A stretch of DNA of 64,000 nucleotides from Megaustenia siamemsis (Eukaryota > Mollusca > Gastropoda > Stylommatophora > Ariophantidae), in the NCBI GenBank assembly GCA_032433765.1, contig JAVIAB010000159.1, positions 3,574,342 to 3,638,341 of the forward strand, written 5' to 3'. The notes below the pieces were generated by a model. It was not told the origin of the DNA. It ran no database searches and saw nothing but the letters and a program-made list of their open reading frames with translations. The position numbers were made by a program, and so were the translations under genes. The number at the start of each line of letters is the position of its first letter. Position 1 is the first letter of the stretch. Positions 1-12,016 of the stretch are shown piece after piece.

Positions 1-63
1 CCATCTAACATATCACAAGAGTACACATACAGAAGAGAAATCTTACAAATGTGATGTCTTATA
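1..63 (+). pseudogene. 3' end of an upstream C2H2 zinc-finger gene copy
   Basis: The first 63 bases read in frame as the end of a C2H2 finger: ...HLTYHKSTHTEEKSYKCDVL and a stop. The same bases recur at 33702-33757 at the end of the degenerate finger tail of the complete gene. This is therefore the last piece of a neighbouring paralogue whose body lies left of the window. In the complete copy this stretch lies after several stops and a frameshift, so it is probably untranslated here too. Only the tail is visible, so nothing can be said about the rest of that gene. Confidence 0.75.
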
Positions 64-269
64 GCTGAAATTTGAGAAAGGCAAAATCTTGAAAGTCAGT
101 TTAAAGATGGTATGTTATAGTGTATCTCAGAAGACTAATATCCAATATTAGGAAGAATCAGTCATCATCTTCTGACCAAGCAATGAGAAGGGAACAGTTA
201 GATTGTAACACAGGGGGTTATTGAGTGATGAAGAGAGAGAGAGGGAAGTAAATGGAAAAGATACCAGAC

Positions 270-545
270 AGATTCAGAGAATTGCTTGGAAAAAGGTCAG
301 CAACCAAAGATCTCGTCTACAGTTAAGAAAAGAAGATGGACATATGTCAAACATGTGATGAGAAGGGATAACAAGAGAATTCCAAACCAGACTCTTCTAT
401 GGAAAACATCAGGATACAGAAAAAGGGGAATCTCTAATGACACACTAAAATGAACACTTATAAGAGAAGTAATGTTGGCAGGCATAGAGCACTCATTAGA
501 TAAGATCAAACATCTTGCCCAGAATAGAGATGGGCGGCAATACAG
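270..545 (+). mobile_element. LINE 3' end fragment (family with RRW..HVMRRDN C-terminus)
   Basis: Broken + strand coding sequence reads KKRRWTYVKHVMRRDNKRIP followed by ...LLWKTSGYRKRG and LAQNRDG. This is the C-terminal tail of a non-LTR retrotransposon polyprotein and corresponds to the better-preserved copy at 15943-16533. A stop after SNDTLK and frameshifts show that it is dead. It lies directly downstream of the zinc-finger tail and recurs at about 33970-34245 within the segmental duplication. Confidence 0.75.
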
Positions 546-652
546 TACAGGCCCTATGTGACGTCTAATGGCATGGGAAGGACCAAGGATGGTAAGGAAT
601 TGCATAGCAATCTTTCTAGATGTGCAAACCCTTTTTTTTTGTTTCTAAATTT

Positions 653-965
653 GGGGGACTGGTTGGTCTCGAGGCAAGATGCTGGCCTTGAGACAGAGAG
701 ATTGTGGGTTCAAATCCCGGCTACACCCCGGTTGGAATTTTTATTTATGATTTCTATGCGGCAACCACCACTGGTCTCAGAAGTGAGGCCCGGCTTGAAA
801 TGTCAATTACTCATCGATGGAAAAGTATTAGTACCTCAGAAGTCGGAGTTATCTGCCTGTGCGACTAGGGTCACCTGTGTACATGGCTGCCAGGGAAAAA
901 ATGGATTAACATGCAACATTGAGCTCCTAGTCTGTAGGGACTTTGTCAAAGCTGGCGAATGAAAA
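653..965 (+). mobile_element. tRNA-derived SINE (family 1)
   Basis: The head looks like a tRNA. An A-box-like element (ggttggtctcgaggc) lies near 661 and a near-perfect B box (gggttcaaatccc) at 706-718, as in a Pol III promoter. A body follows (gtacctcagaagtcggag near 831, then ctgccagggaaaaaatgg), with an A-rich end near 965. A second copy lies at 34344-34660 in the duplicated block. The body segment around the gtacct/cggag motif also appears in a different SINE at 62937-63195. Confidence 0.75.
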
Positions 966-1875
966 AACAAAAATTTGTCGCTAAATGATTGGTTCAGTGC
1001 CTTCTATTTCTCTTATGAACTTTTTTTTTTCTGCCTCTTCTGGTCACATCCCAAATACTTATCATACATCCCATCTTTTTACATTTAGTCATAAGTGACC
1101 ATGTTTGACACTGAAAACACAAAATGGGAGTGCATATAGTCTGCAATACTATACCTTACAGGAACTGCCAATCTACATAGACTTCAAGAAATGTTGGGAT
1201 GGGTTGGGGAATGAAAATGGAGATGCAACGACTGCAATGAAACTTGTTTCCACGAATGTAATAGAAAGTAATACTCTGCAATGAAACTTGTTTCCATGGA
1301 TGTAATAGAAAGTAATACTCTGCAATGAAACTTGTTTCCATGAATGTAAGTAATGAATGAAAGTAATACTCAGCTATCTCACATTGTTGATAAATGTAAT
1401 TCTAGCCTTGCTTGATCAATATATGTGGTGGTACCATCTCCAGGATATTAAGATCATTATCAGATCTTCAAGTAAAGTGACTTAGACATTTTATCTTGAC
1501 CTGAACAAATAAATTCAACAAACTCAAAGAAGTCTCACCACATTGAGAGATTTAAAATAAGCTTTGTATATCACATCCTTTACTGCCCTAACATCTTTAT
1601 TGATCTTTGGCAATGTCCAACAATTCTCATATCATCCATCAAATTATAAATAAATACTTTTCTGTCAGCCATTTCCTGACTCATATCTCCACTGAAATAA
1701 AACAACACATGACATCTGTGATATAGGCTCACTTGGTGACTCTCTAAGGTCTAGGTTATCTGGCTTATTGTCTCCTTTCTAAATAAATCACTGTTTGGTT
1801 TAACATGTCTCTCATTCTGGGTGGAATCTTTTTCTAACTTTTGACACAACCTTACAGTTTGTATTGAACTTTCGA
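966..1875. other. AT-rich spacer, no gene seen
   Basis: No coding sequence is recognisable. It holds a short local repeat around 1217-1345, in which a unit of roughly 55-60 bp containing tgcaatgaaacttgtttcca recurs about three times. The matching region in the other duplication copy (34661-35586) has the same organisation. Short open frames here are artefacts of the repeat. Confidence 0.5.
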
Positions 1876-2206
1876 TTTATATCCATAGGGCATAGACCCT
1901 GAAACTTCCACTTATCTAAGTTTTTATTCTAGCAGTTTTCAATCCTTCCAAAGATATCTTATCAAATCTCACCATTTGTCTCTGTTCTGTGCAAGCAACT
2001 CTATCTCATTGAAGGAGCTGATTTCTGCTGCTCTTGCCTCTCTGATCAATGTTCTTCTTAGTTTTTCTCTAGGTCGACCTCTTTTCCTGTTACCTGTTGT
2101 TTCCCACATGAGGGCTTGCTTTGTTATTCAGTTATTATCACTCCTCATCACATGCCCAACATATGACCATCGTCTTTTCTTGATTACTAAAGATATTAAT
2201 GATTGA
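1876..2206 (-). mobile_element. LINE 3' end fragment, minus strand
   Basis: On the minus strand this encodes the same LINE tail as 15943-16533: ...RRW.YVGHVMRSD, GNRKRGRPRE, REARAAEISSFNEIELLAQNRDKW. The end of the element is marked by tttatatccatagggcatag, which matches the 3' UTR of other copies (ccctatgggccggttacggc on the plus strand near 16500). It is duplicated at 35587-35922. It is truncated at its 5' side. Confidence 0.8.
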
Positions 2207-3257
2207 TTGAACCGTTGATCAGAGGTTTAACAAGCGCTGTCATTTTTGTTAATAAAACTGAACTGATACAGAATGTGTTAATTACAGTTTTCTGCGGACC
2301 TCAAATCAACTATTTGGCTGTCTATTGTTCCCTTCATCAACTTTTGCTCATCCAAAATCTTGTGCGGATTCATGTTTTAGTTTAATATTAAACTTTTTCC
2401 TTTTTCTTCTATTATTTCATGATTTTCTCTTCATCGCTTGTCTCATTCATTCTAACATTAATCATAGATTTTTTTTCTAAATATAAATATGTCAGATATA
2501 ATCTGGTTGTGTCCCTTTTTATACATCATTATCTATGTACACCTTTCCTGTTATCTACTCTGTAGCAGTGAGGCCTATATTTTATTCATTTGTGTTAGTT
2601 AATTGATTCTGATTCATTTTTATTCTTCTAATCTAACATGTCAGCCATCAAAATAAATTGTGAGCATCATTAAAATGTATTTTGTGTTTATTTCTTGTTT
2701 CTCAATTTGTGCATCAATGTTTCTACATGTCTGTTTTGTATGCTCTTATATTTGTATTCATATCTCAACCTTTATGTTAGTGATCATATGTCTACATTGG
2801 TGTTTAATCAATCTGACATTTTCTATTCTACAATTGTGTAAAGAATGTAGACATTATTTGTCATTTAGAAAAAGAGACTTGATCTTGTGATATTTGCTGA
2901 TGATGTTGTTGAAGTTATTTGGATTGAAACTGTAGAACAGCTCAATGTTTTCAGACACACAATGGCATTCTTGGTTACTGTTGTGTGTGGTTGTTGATGG
3001 AGCTAACCAGGAAATATGATACACATTTGGTTCATTGGTTTGTGTAGATCATTGAGATGTCTGTATTTGAAACAAAATGATTTGAATCTTTTCTTGTTGT
3101 GAAGAAGAAGTATCTACAGCATTGATATCATCTAAAGATTACCAATAAGAGCATTGTGGGATCACTTACACAGGATCAAAAGCTTCAGTAGAGCAGTCAT
3201 TAGGGAACTGAAGACAAGAAACTGGGTTTATTCCCCTAGTTTTGTGGATTTTAGTTT
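2207..3257. other. AT-rich spacer, no gene seen
   Basis: The sequence is T-rich with no recognisable coding or mobile element. It pairs with 35923-38405 in the second duplication copy, where a LINE is inserted at the site equivalent to about 2790 (gatcatatg). The open frames here are T-rich reading artefacts. Confidence 0.5.
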
Positions 3258-3468
3258 CATCCAGACATAATGGGAGCAGACATTTCTGTCAGGAAAAGTT
3301 GCACAACATGGTGTGGTATTGACCATGTCACCCAGACTTAATGGGATCAGGCATTTTTGTCAGGAAAAGAAATATAACCTGGTGTAGTGTTGACCATGTC
3401 ACCCAGACTTAATGGGATCAGGCATTTTTGTCAGGAAAAGAAATATAACCTGGTGTAGTGTTGATCAT
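3258..3468 (+). repeat. 71-bp tandem repeat, 3 copies
   Basis: Three units share cagacttaatgggatcag, catttttgtcaggaaaag and a trailing (g)tgtagtgttgaccatg. The last two are almost identical and the first is diverged. The array is missing from the second duplication copy, where sequence jumps from atccagacttaatgggagca directly to the block equivalent to 4330. Confidence 0.8.
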
Positions 3469-4087
3469 ATAACACAGAATGTCAACAAAATATGAGCAAT
3501 AACTCTTAAAAATGTCAGTGCTGGGACCTTGATTTCTCCATGAAACTTTTTTTTAATGGGCTTCACATTGAACAATGTGTTTGTTATGGACAGAATGTGA
3601 TCTGAACACAGCTCTAGTAGTCTTTGTTCATTGTCATTCCTTTTCCCAATACTAAATTGCCCTAGACACAAAGGCCATACATTGAGGTCTGCACATACTC
3701 TTGTGTTAAAGTCTCCAAGGAAGATAAGATGTTCAGAGTTGGAGATGTTTCTGTGGTGGATTAAAGATTTTCATAGAAGCTGTCTTTGGTATCTGGTGTG
3801 GCAGAAAGGGAAGTTGCATGGATACTGAGAAAGTCTATTAGTCCTGAGGTGGTAGGTGGACAGGATGTTGTCAGTGCCACATATTGGTAGTTCTACCATG
3901 AGTAATAGTAATATGGTGTTTTTAATGACAAAATCATTGAGTGCCACCTCCGCATCGAAGGTTGGCTACCTTAGAGCGCCATTCCACTCTGTCACTTAAT
4001 AAGGTAGTCAGGACAAGATACATGTTGTATTGCTGACCAAGTCTATAGCACTAGTAGGTTTAACATGGCTGATCCTGGTCTGAAAGC

Positions 4088-4225
4088 ATGGACAAGACAA
4101 GTGTGCCACTGTCTAAAATATGCGTGAGATGATGTAGCATGGACAAGACAAGTGTGTCACTGTCTAAAATATGTGTGATGGTGTAGCATGGACAAGACAA
4201 GTGTGCCACTGTCTAAAATATGTGT
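4088..4225 (+). repeat. about 50-bp tandem repeat, 3 copies
   Basis: The string catggacaagacaagtgtg starts at about 4088, 4138 and 4188. Each is followed by ccactgtctaaaatatg or a one-base variant. A single related unit appears near 39435-39490 in the second duplication copy, at a different place relative to its neighbours. Confidence 0.8.
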
Positions 4226-4329
4226 TACGGTTATGGAAGGCCCTGGTATCAATGCATACAAATTAAAATCCATAATTGCTCAACCGCCCATTCCAGTGGA
4301 ATCATCCGAATTCCTAACTTATCTCTCAA

Positions 4330-5270
4330 ACAAAGAACGGTAGCTGTAGTCCCCATCATAGCAGTCTCAACACACACCAACAGACATAAGGCAAAACCGC
4401 ACAGAAAGTGAACACAGCCAACTGTTCCCTGTCGTACGATATCATCATTCATCGTAAACAATTGGAGTTTCGAAACATGATCAAAACGGATGAAACACAC
4501 AGCTCACGGTGTGCACAGAGCACTTAACTCAGTAGCTCCTGCAACAAGCCGAACTTGGAATTTGAGGAAACTACAACAAGGAACACTTTTCATACATAGT
4601 CTTCAATGTTTCCTGCCGCCTATCCACCATATTGACCGGAAATTCACGTCCTCCTGAAAATGATGATCGTCATATTTTTTTTAAAAACTGTTACGCTTGA
4701 TGATGTTAGGACATCGTTTTTGACTCCAATTCAGAATATATAAAACACAGTTAGTCGTCAGATTATCCCCGTCGCACATAAAAAAAACAGACTGTAAATT
4801 CTAAAGATATACGATGAGCTTTTATGATAACGTAGCACACACAACAATGGCTGCGCCCATAGAACCGGTTACTCTAGTGAATGTAGCCTACAACGAACGA
4901 AACACGGTGCAAATTCCCTAAAGGAAAAAAAAAAAATCTTTGACTGACCTGACGGAGCATTCCACATTAATGAGTTGTAACATGTAAATAATTTGCGTGA
5001 AACAATTCTAGCAACTGTCATTGAATAGCACTCAAATGTGGCGTAAACCACAGATCACCTCTAGATGGTGGACGGTCGCATTCACAACACTTGATTTATC
5101 AAAAAGGAATATTGCAGTGCGTACGACTCCGCATAAGCGGTACACATGTGTTAAGTAGAAAATCATTTTGACTTTAACTCAGAAAATTGCAATGGAGAGC
5201 CGAAATTAATCAGTCCCATGGGCAGTGATCTCCGCAATATGTGCCATTTTGGCACGCAAGGTTTCTGTGA
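4330..5270. other. low-repeat block conserved between duplication copies, possible promoter
   Basis: This block has more balanced base composition than its surroundings and no coding frame. It is kept in both duplication copies (38441-39373) with few changes. It contains acaatggctgcgcccataga near 4845, which resembles a YY1-type ATGGC core. Placed between the 3' end of one ZNF gene and the first coding exon of the next, it could hold the promoter or a 5' untranslated exon. That role is inference; no TATA box or transcript evidence can be read. Confidence 0.3.
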
Positions 5271-5689
5271 TAAATGATGATATCGTATGAAGAAAGACAG
5301 TTCAGCTGTGTTCACTTTCAGTGCTGCTTGGCCTAATGTCTTTTGGCGTGTGCTGTAGCTGCTAAGATGGGGACTCCAGCTGCCTTTCTTTGTGTGGATC
5401 CTTCAGTGAGATGAGTTTTAATTTGGACGATTCCACATCACGGGTGGTTGAGTAATTATGTTTTTAATTCATTTGCAATGATACCTGCACGTTTGACTGT
5501 ACAAAAAAACATACTAAGCTTCATTAGATGGTGAACCCGGTTGCTGCGATTATACAAATCTATAGAGGGATACATTCCACTTGTCATCAGAATCATTTGA
5601 TTGTTAAAGAAATACACAATCATCTCAAGTTAATATAAAGTAATAAAAGAAACACACACCAATTCTGTCTTCATGTCTGTCTGCCTGCC

Positions 5690-5880
5690 TGCCTATCTAT
5701 TGACCTTTCGAGGCGTAGCCAGCCCATAGGGCATATACCCAGATACTCCTTCTCTTATCTAAATTTGTATTCTAGCAGTTTTCAATCTTTCTAAAGATAT
5801 TCTGTCAAATCTCGCCATTTGTCTCTGTTCTGTGCTAGCAACTCTATCTCATTCCTGCTGCTCTTGCCTCTCTGATCAAT
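5690..5880 (-). mobile_element. LINE tail fragment, minus strand, with TATC tail
   Basis: It begins with the tail microsatellite (ctatctattgacctttcgag) and 3' UTR (ccagcccatagggcatatac) of the LINE family seen at 15650-16536. The C-terminal coding end follows on the minus strand (AARAAG...NEIELLAQNRDKW) and then truncates. No TSD was resolved by eye. Confidence 0.7.
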
Positions 5881-6434
5881 GTAAATAATAAATATAATAA
5901 AAGTACAAAAACAGACATGTAGAAGAAATACTGATACAAACATTGAAAAAAGCAACAAATAATGAAACAAAATACATTCTAATGTTACTTACTTCACAGC
6001 TTATTTTAATGGCTGACATATTGCAATAATTTTACATGAAAAAAAAACAGTTTCAAAATCAATACAAACTTTATTTATAAAAAAAACAAAAAAAACATAT
6101 GCCCTGATGTCATGGTCTTCTGACAGCCGCTTCACTTTTGAGAATCGTCTTATAGCTCGTATGGATTACCCCACACCCTTGACATCAATGTATCTCTGTC
6201 CTACGCGTAAACCCTCTTCCTTCCCACTTTCTTTTTCCACTCCCTCCTTCCCTCCATTTTTGCAACCCGTCTATCTTTACCTTTTTTCCCTCACCTGTTT
6301 TAGTTTTAGCCCTTACCACTAGAAATGTCTTTCTCGGGCAATTTGCTGGATCTGTACTGCATATCTCGATAATCCTCTATATATGCCTCACTTTCACTAC
6401 GGCGTCTGAGTAATGTCTGGCTGGCTTGCCTGTC
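5881..6434. repeat. duplicated intergenic block, no gene seen
   Basis: Poly-A-rich and pyrimidine-rich non-coding sequence that matches 42236-42768. Shared landmarks include gaaaaaagcaacaaataatg and ggcaatttgctggatctgta. The match continues the segmental duplication beyond 5270. It breaks where different retroelements follow: an L1-like fragment here and a different LINE at 42768. Confidence 0.7.
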
Positions 6435-7560
6435 TTCCCCACAAGCGACCGACAAACATCATCAAAGCATACACAGAGTTCGGTAACAGCAGCGGAGCGA
6501 AGATAAGCAAACCCACATGGCAGGCTCTAACCACAAAAATCACCGATACCCTGCTGAGATATCAACATAAAGCATCGTCAACAACATCATCATACCCAGG
6601 CTACTCTACACGGTCACAGTTCTCGATCCACCTAGGCACATTACTCACAAAATTAACAAGCACACCAACAAGTTCATCTTTCCAAACGTCATACACAATA
6701 TAAAACACGAAACACTCATCCAAAGTAAATACGACGGGGGAATCGCTCTTGAAGACATCAACTCCAAAATAAAATCCTTCAGAATCGGCCATGTGGGACG
6801 CATCGTTCAACGACGACACAACAACCTTTTCGCCCATTACTACATGGGGCTCAGGCTCATCAGGCACACACAAATCAACAACGCAAGCTCACACCATTGG
6901 GTCCCATGTCTGCCTTCTACAAGTCGTGCATACAAGTCATACAAGGAAACGAACGCCTCATGCACCAAACAACAAAATACATATACCAACAATTAATACA
7001 ACAAGCCCCACCACTACAACGAAGGATCAAATGGGGTATACACACACAACATCCAAAATTACAGCGGCACGTTCCAGAACCTGCACAACCCAGTAGTCGC
7101 TCCAAAGGAGAGAGAAGTTGCATATCGACTTCTGTTTAATACGACGCCACTGGAACAAGGAGACAAATGCCAAATGTGCAACACAAGCAAAGAACACATA
7201 TACTGTAGATGCCCAACCATCACACCAACAATCCACGCACTACATGACACGCTGCAAACATATACCAAACACAAAGTAGACATACACAGAGCGATAATGC
7301 TAAACACAATAACAAACACGACAACAGAACACCACAACAATTTAGTTTCTCTACTTTCTTATTTTAGATACCTAGTATGGGTCTGTCGCAATAAAATGAA
7401 ATTCAGAGGTCGAAAGTATAAACCAGAAATTTTCTTACACATATACATGAAAAAACAAATGTCCATTATAGAGAGAGTGAGAGTGCGAATGAAGGCAGAC
7501 CCATCCCCCCTCCCCCAACCTAACTAAAATAAAGGTAAAGCCCAGGGCATCCACGATGAT
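6435..7560 (+). mobile_element. L1/Tx1-like LINE C-terminal fragment
   Basis: Across several frames the + strand reads YTEFGNSSGAKIS, then KYDGGIALEDINSKIKSFRI, a Cys/His cluster CQMCNTSKEHIYCRCP, and an ending ...MKADPSPLPQPN with a stop at 7527. The order, an FG..SGAK motif, a GG.AL.D block and a late CxxC...H...C cluster, is typical of the region downstream of the reverse transcriptase in L1/Tx1-type elements. At least three frameshifts interrupt it and the catalytic YADD region is absent. It is missing from the paired block after 42768, so it inserted into this copy or was lost from the other. Confidence 0.55.
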
Positions 7561-8746
7561 GAAAAGATTTAAACAAACAAATCTCCTGCCTCTTCTTCAC
7601 AGGAGTGCAGGAGGAAACATAAATCACTGGGGGAAAAAAAACAACAACTTAGACAAAGAGAACTAAGACTCTAGACGCAGCACTCAGAGGAACTTAAACC
7701 TTTTTCGCCCACGAAGCCAGAGACTAGACAGAAATAGTAGAGGAGAGCAAACGAGATTAGATACCTGCCTCAAGGCAGAAGATAGAATTAAGAGTCAGAC
7801 AGATTAAAACGGTCGTCCTCTTCTGCTTCTTCCACCCAGGCAGCTCGCGGGTGGAAACCAGTCAGATGAACAGGAGAGACTAGTGAACCTGCCTGAAGTT
7901 AGAGTAGGGAAATCAGGAGTTTGACTAATAGAATTCGCACAGAGATTTTTGTGACCACACAAGCAAGACGATTTATCTTTTTATTTATTTGAATTTTTTT
8001 CTTTTCAGCTCTAGTGTTGAGAAAGTTAATATCTGATGCAGACTTCGTTTATGAATGGAACCAGACTTTGAACTAAAGTACAGCTAATGTGACCAACGAG
8101 CTTCTGAGCAACATCAAAATACGGACAAACGCCATTCTCTCACAAAGTATCATGAAGACAACATACAGATAATATTATGGATCCACTTCAACAGAATACA
8201 ACGACAACGACTTAGCAAGATAGGACACACACACACTGCAGCATCCATTTGGGAATATTACTCGACATGCATTTTTTGGAATCTCCCAAGAAAGAAGACG
8301 ATTTATCATCTTTGAAGAAACATGTACAAATATTGCTTAATATTTTTAGGCTCGCCTCGTTCTAAAACACTAATTTAAATGCAAGAACATGTTCTACCGT
8401 TGAATTGTTGATGAAAATATTAATATAAGCTTTAGCAAATTTAAGTTATCCGCTTTGTTTTACATGGGAAGTAACTTTTGTCTAATTAACAACTAACAAT
8501 ATGAAGTATTTGACAAAGTAATTTCTTTCAACTGTCTCTATTTTGCATATTGCTTTGTAAGTATAAAATGTCATAGTATCTGTGCCTTTCTTTAAAAGTT
8601 TCATATATAGAACCATTATGTAAAAAAGAATCAAATAAAAGAAATGTATTTTCCTTTATGTTGTGGTCAAATATTAAATTATTAAAAAATCTCTTTAAAA
8701 AAAAAATCGGCAGACGTATTATGCATAACATGTCTCATTGGGCTCT
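7561..8746. other. non-coding stretch, no feature recognised
   Basis: This follows the L1-like fragment and could include its 3' UTR (aaggtaaagcccagggcatc). The later part is AT-rich. No coding frame, tandem repeat or known element was recognised. It has no counterpart between 42768 and 43806. Confidence 0.4.
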
Positions 8747-9085
8747 TTTGGGGGCCTCGGTAGCCTAGTTGGGAAAACCACCCGACTAGATTACCGACGT
8801 TCGGACAACCCGTGTTCAATTCCCGCTGGGAGCAGTGTGAATTGTACTCGTGGTTGGAAAAAAAAAAAAATACCCCCACGGTCGACCCAGCCGTTGGCAG
8901 AAATGGGTACCAGGGTATATTATCCTGGGAAGGTGAGGAATGTCGCTTCGCATCTGAGTTTCGATGCTTGAGGCTACACTATACAGAAATATCCGAACAT
9001 TTCTGGATAGGCGGCCGAGCACATATGGGTATATACTCGCGTGCTAAGACGCCGGTTCAAGTCTCGTACTTTACCTTTACCTTTA
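8747..9085 (+). mobile_element. tRNA-derived SINE (family 2), possibly dimeric
   Basis: The 5' head reads like a tRNA: A-box-like ggtagcctagttgggaaaac and a B-box-like gtgttcaattcccgct near 8811. After a poly-A stretch the body contains cagaaatgggtaccagggta. A second tRNA-like segment follows near 9010-9065 (cggccgagcacatatgggta, then ggttcaagtctcgta), and a short T-rich tail closes the element. A diverged copy with the same order is at 31058-31395. It is absent from the paired block at 43806, so it inserted after the duplication or was lost there. Confidence 0.75.
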
Positions 9086-9740
9086 TGTCTCATTGTTGTA
9101 TGTCATAATTTCTCTATATATACTTATACTTTGTATGTTTCCAAATTTCGCCTATGCTCCAACATGAAGCACATAGTTCTCTCTCATTTCATCATCTCAT
9201 CTCTTATTCCTCCGCCCATTTCTCCTTAACTCACCTGCCCCAATCATACTAGATGTAGCAATATTTGTCTATGCCTCATCGCGTGTTATCGTTGTCGTTT
9301 TCTGAAGAAGGTCGCATGTAGTCGGAACATCGGTATTCTGTTGTGTTCCTTTTTTGTAAAGCTGTCACCATACCTTATAGAAGTGTGGGTTACACCCCAC
9401 TACTAGCATCTTTATAGTGTATATATAGAACGACACTCCCAGAAGACACACAAAAAAACACATTTTTCTATCCCCGATATAGTTCATGAGTTATGCGTAA
9501 AACCAACGTATCTGCTACGGCTAGGTAGAAGTGGAGACACATCGGAGGAAATAAAATGTTGAGATTAATATTTAGCTCTTTATTCTGGCGATTCATAACC
9601 TTCTTTTCTAAATGTCAGAGACTTATAATAATAAATGAATATTATTATATAGGGAAACTTCCGAGGCGATAATTCAGTGAACCATACGAGAAAGAGGTAT
9701 GTTTTACGTCACTCAGAAAAAATGACAACACATTAACTAG
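9086..9740. repeat. duplicated intergenic block (pairs with 43806-44440)
   Basis: Both copies share tctcattgttgta, the string cgcctatgctccaacatgaa, cgttttctgaagaaggtcgc and ggagacacatcggaggaaat or near variants. No gene was seen. It extends the segmental duplication further downstream. Confidence 0.7.
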
Positions 9741-9840
9741 TTAGCTAAGAAGCAGTGTTCCTTAGAGTTCGGCTTCTTGTGATAAGGCGCAGTGCCAAGG
9801 AGTCCGGGTTCGATCCTGCTTCGGAACATAACTAAATTAA
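9741..9840 (+). repeat. tRNA-like sequence (A-box and B-box)
   Basis: The stretch tagttagctaagaagcagtg, ending with cgggttcgatcctgcttcgg, has A-box-like and B-box elements in tRNA-like order. It is the single-copy relative of the amplified unit at 44940-45715. No full cloverleaf was worked out, so it is treated as a SINE-type head and not as a tRNA gene. Confidence 0.5.
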
Positions 9841-10077
9841 GGTAGGGTAGTGGAGTAGAGTTCTGCCCTACCAAAGGAGGAGTAAGACGTCTGCTTTCCT
9901 CCGCTAGTCTTCGGGACACCCCTGGGCAAGGTGGAGCTCCCGTTTAGCCCCCCTATCAGGGTTATGTGAAGCCATTGGAGCAGGTGGTGGATGGTGTTGT
10001 GGGAGCAGCCGACAAGTAGTGCCGGTTATGGTCCCCCACACTGCGATGGCAAGCAGAGGATCTCATGTATAGAGACA

Positions 10078-10260
10078 ATAGATGCGATCTCCGACTAGTA
10101 CAGTCACTGTCATGAAGGAAAGGAACTTAATATCTACAGCTAACGACGTTAATGAGGACTCCACAGCCACCTCGTCCAGTAGGGAGCGTCATGTGCTACA
10201 GGTGACACCTGATCGTCATCAAGCTACTGTATGCAAGATCAAAATAAAGAGACACTATCA
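10078..10260 (+). promoter_or_regulatory. probable 5' leader of an RTE-type LINE
   Basis: This sits immediately upstream of the endonuclease coding start. Matching sequence appears in inverted orientation at 46068-46300, directly before the second copy of the same LINE. Its repeated association with the element start suggests an element-derived leader or promoter; this is inference. The short open frame through it looks incidental. Confidence 0.4.
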
Positions 10261-12016
10261 ATAGGAACTTGGAACATTAGATCAGCAATCTAGATTGGCA
10301 AACTAGAAAACATCAGTCAAGAAATGAAGAGAATGAAATTGAACATCTTGAGACTATGTTAAATGAGATGGAATGGAACAGGATTATTACAACGCGACAG
10401 CTGTAATATAATTTACTCTGGGGGAACCACACACGAAAGAGGAGTAGGCATCATGTTAGATAAAAAAAGAAGCAAAACAGTGAAATGATTTTGGCCAGTA
10501 TCAGATAGAATTCTGCTAGTAAAATTGAGAGGTAGACCTATGGATATCAACATAATTCAAGCTTATGCATCAACAAATTAATAGCGAAGAAGAAAGCATT
10601 GACACATTTTACAATGAGCTAGAGATGACCATGGAACAGTGTAAATCCCAAGAAATAACTATTATATTAAGGGATCCCAATGCAAAGGTAGGAACAGCTA
10701 AAGTGCAAAATGTGACTGGGGGGGGGGGCATGGCCTTGGAGAGATGAATGACAGAGGGGATAGATTGATAGATTGGGCAAAAACACATGAAATGATTATA
10801 GGTAACACCTGGTACAAACAACACCCTAGGCGACTATGGGCATGACAAAGCCCATACAAAAAAGTACACAATCAAATTAATTTTATACTGGTACAGAGAA
10901 GATTCATGAATGGACTAACATTTGTTAAAACAAGGCCAGGAGCAGATTGCAATAGTGACCATGTACCAGTAGTTAGAAAGATAAGAATAAAACTGCAGAA
11001 GGCACATAAATCCCCAAGAAATATAAAATTAGAACTAGATATGCTTAGAGTAGATAAACAGATGAGTGATAAGTACAGCACGACAGTACACAATAGATAT
11101 AATGCTATTGAGAACATACAAAACAATGAGTAACAGTGGGAAATGCTCAAACAATCGATTCAACAAACATCAAAAGAAGTAATACCAGTGACCAAAAGAG
11201 TCAACAAAAAGAAATGGATGACAGAATAAATATTACGGCTAATAGACGAAAGAAGAAAACATAAGAAAGAAGAACGGATGTACAAAATATTGCACAAAGA
11301 GATCCAAAACAAATGCAGAAATGCGAATTAAGGATGGTTAAAACAGAAATGTGAAGAAATGGGGGAAAAAACAACAATAGAAAGACCCAAAATTTATGCA
11401 CAATCAGTTAAATAAATTAACAGGAAGAAAAGAAGTCAAAGTTTCAGGATGTGTGAAATCAAAGGAAGGAAATATAATAATGGGACAGGGGAAGACAATG
11501 GAAAGATGGACAGAATATATCAGTCAACTCTATGATGATGAAAGACAAGAATTAAACAATTCAAATGAAGACACAGGACCACCAATAATGCAGAGTGAAG
11601 TGGAGGACGCAATTCAACACATGAAAAGAGGCAAAGCTCCAGGTCCCGACAATATAACAAAGAGATAAATGCATTAGGAGAGCTGGGAGTACAAGTCATT
11701 ACAAAATTACTCAATGACATATGTAACACTGGAAACATACCCGAAGATCTATTAAAATCTATCTTTGTTGCCATACGGAAGAGGCAAGGCGCCACTGACT
11801 GTGAAGACCATCGCACTATTAGTCTCATGAACCATATGACGAAGATATTACTAAGAATCATCATGAGACATGCAACGAACAAAATAAAACCAGAAATAAG
11901 TGAGGGACAATGTGGATTTGTGGAAAGAAAGGATGCCAATAATGCAATATGCATCTTAATAATATTGATAGAAATATCCAAAAAAGTTAAGGAAAGATCT
12001 ATATATGTGCTTTATC
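10261..12016 (+). pseudogene. RTE-type LINE, 5' part (endonuclease and RT start)
   Basis: Broken frames encode an apurinic-type endonuclease. GTWNIRSAI is near 10268, the domain continues with IIQAYAST..., LRDPNAKVGTAKV (normally GD.NAKVG) and then TRPGADCNSDHVPVV near 10930. After that comes the linker and RT entry, with RGKAPGPDNI near 11630 and ISEGQCGFVERKDANNAI near 11900. Several stops and frameshifts make it non-functional. It is interrupted at about 12016 by an inverted element and resumes at 13417. The orthologous copy is at 46317-49150. Confidence 0.85.

Larger units (their letters stand above)
1..5270 (+). repeat. segmental duplication, copy 1 (ZNF 3' flank)
   Basis: This stretch is nearly identical by eye to 33702-39373, beginning in the terminal finger and running through the same LINE tail, SINE, AT-rich spacer and low-repeat block. 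Three differences are clear. Copy 2 carries a 1.4-kb LINE at the point equivalent to about 2790. Copy 2 lacks about 1 kb equivalent to 3282-4330. Many single-base and short indel differences are scattered throughout. Similarity stops near 5270 (tggcacgcaaggtttctgtg) and resumes further on in blocks. Confidence 0.9.

Noticed and set aside
2660..2890. T-rich open frames resembling membrane proteins
   Set aside because: Composition-driven frames in AT-rich spacer, not preserved in the duplicated copy near 36380-36500.
6107..6322. Small plus-strand frame shared with 42439-42705
   Set aside because: The duplicated copy changes frame and length, so the frame is not conserved even though the DNA is.
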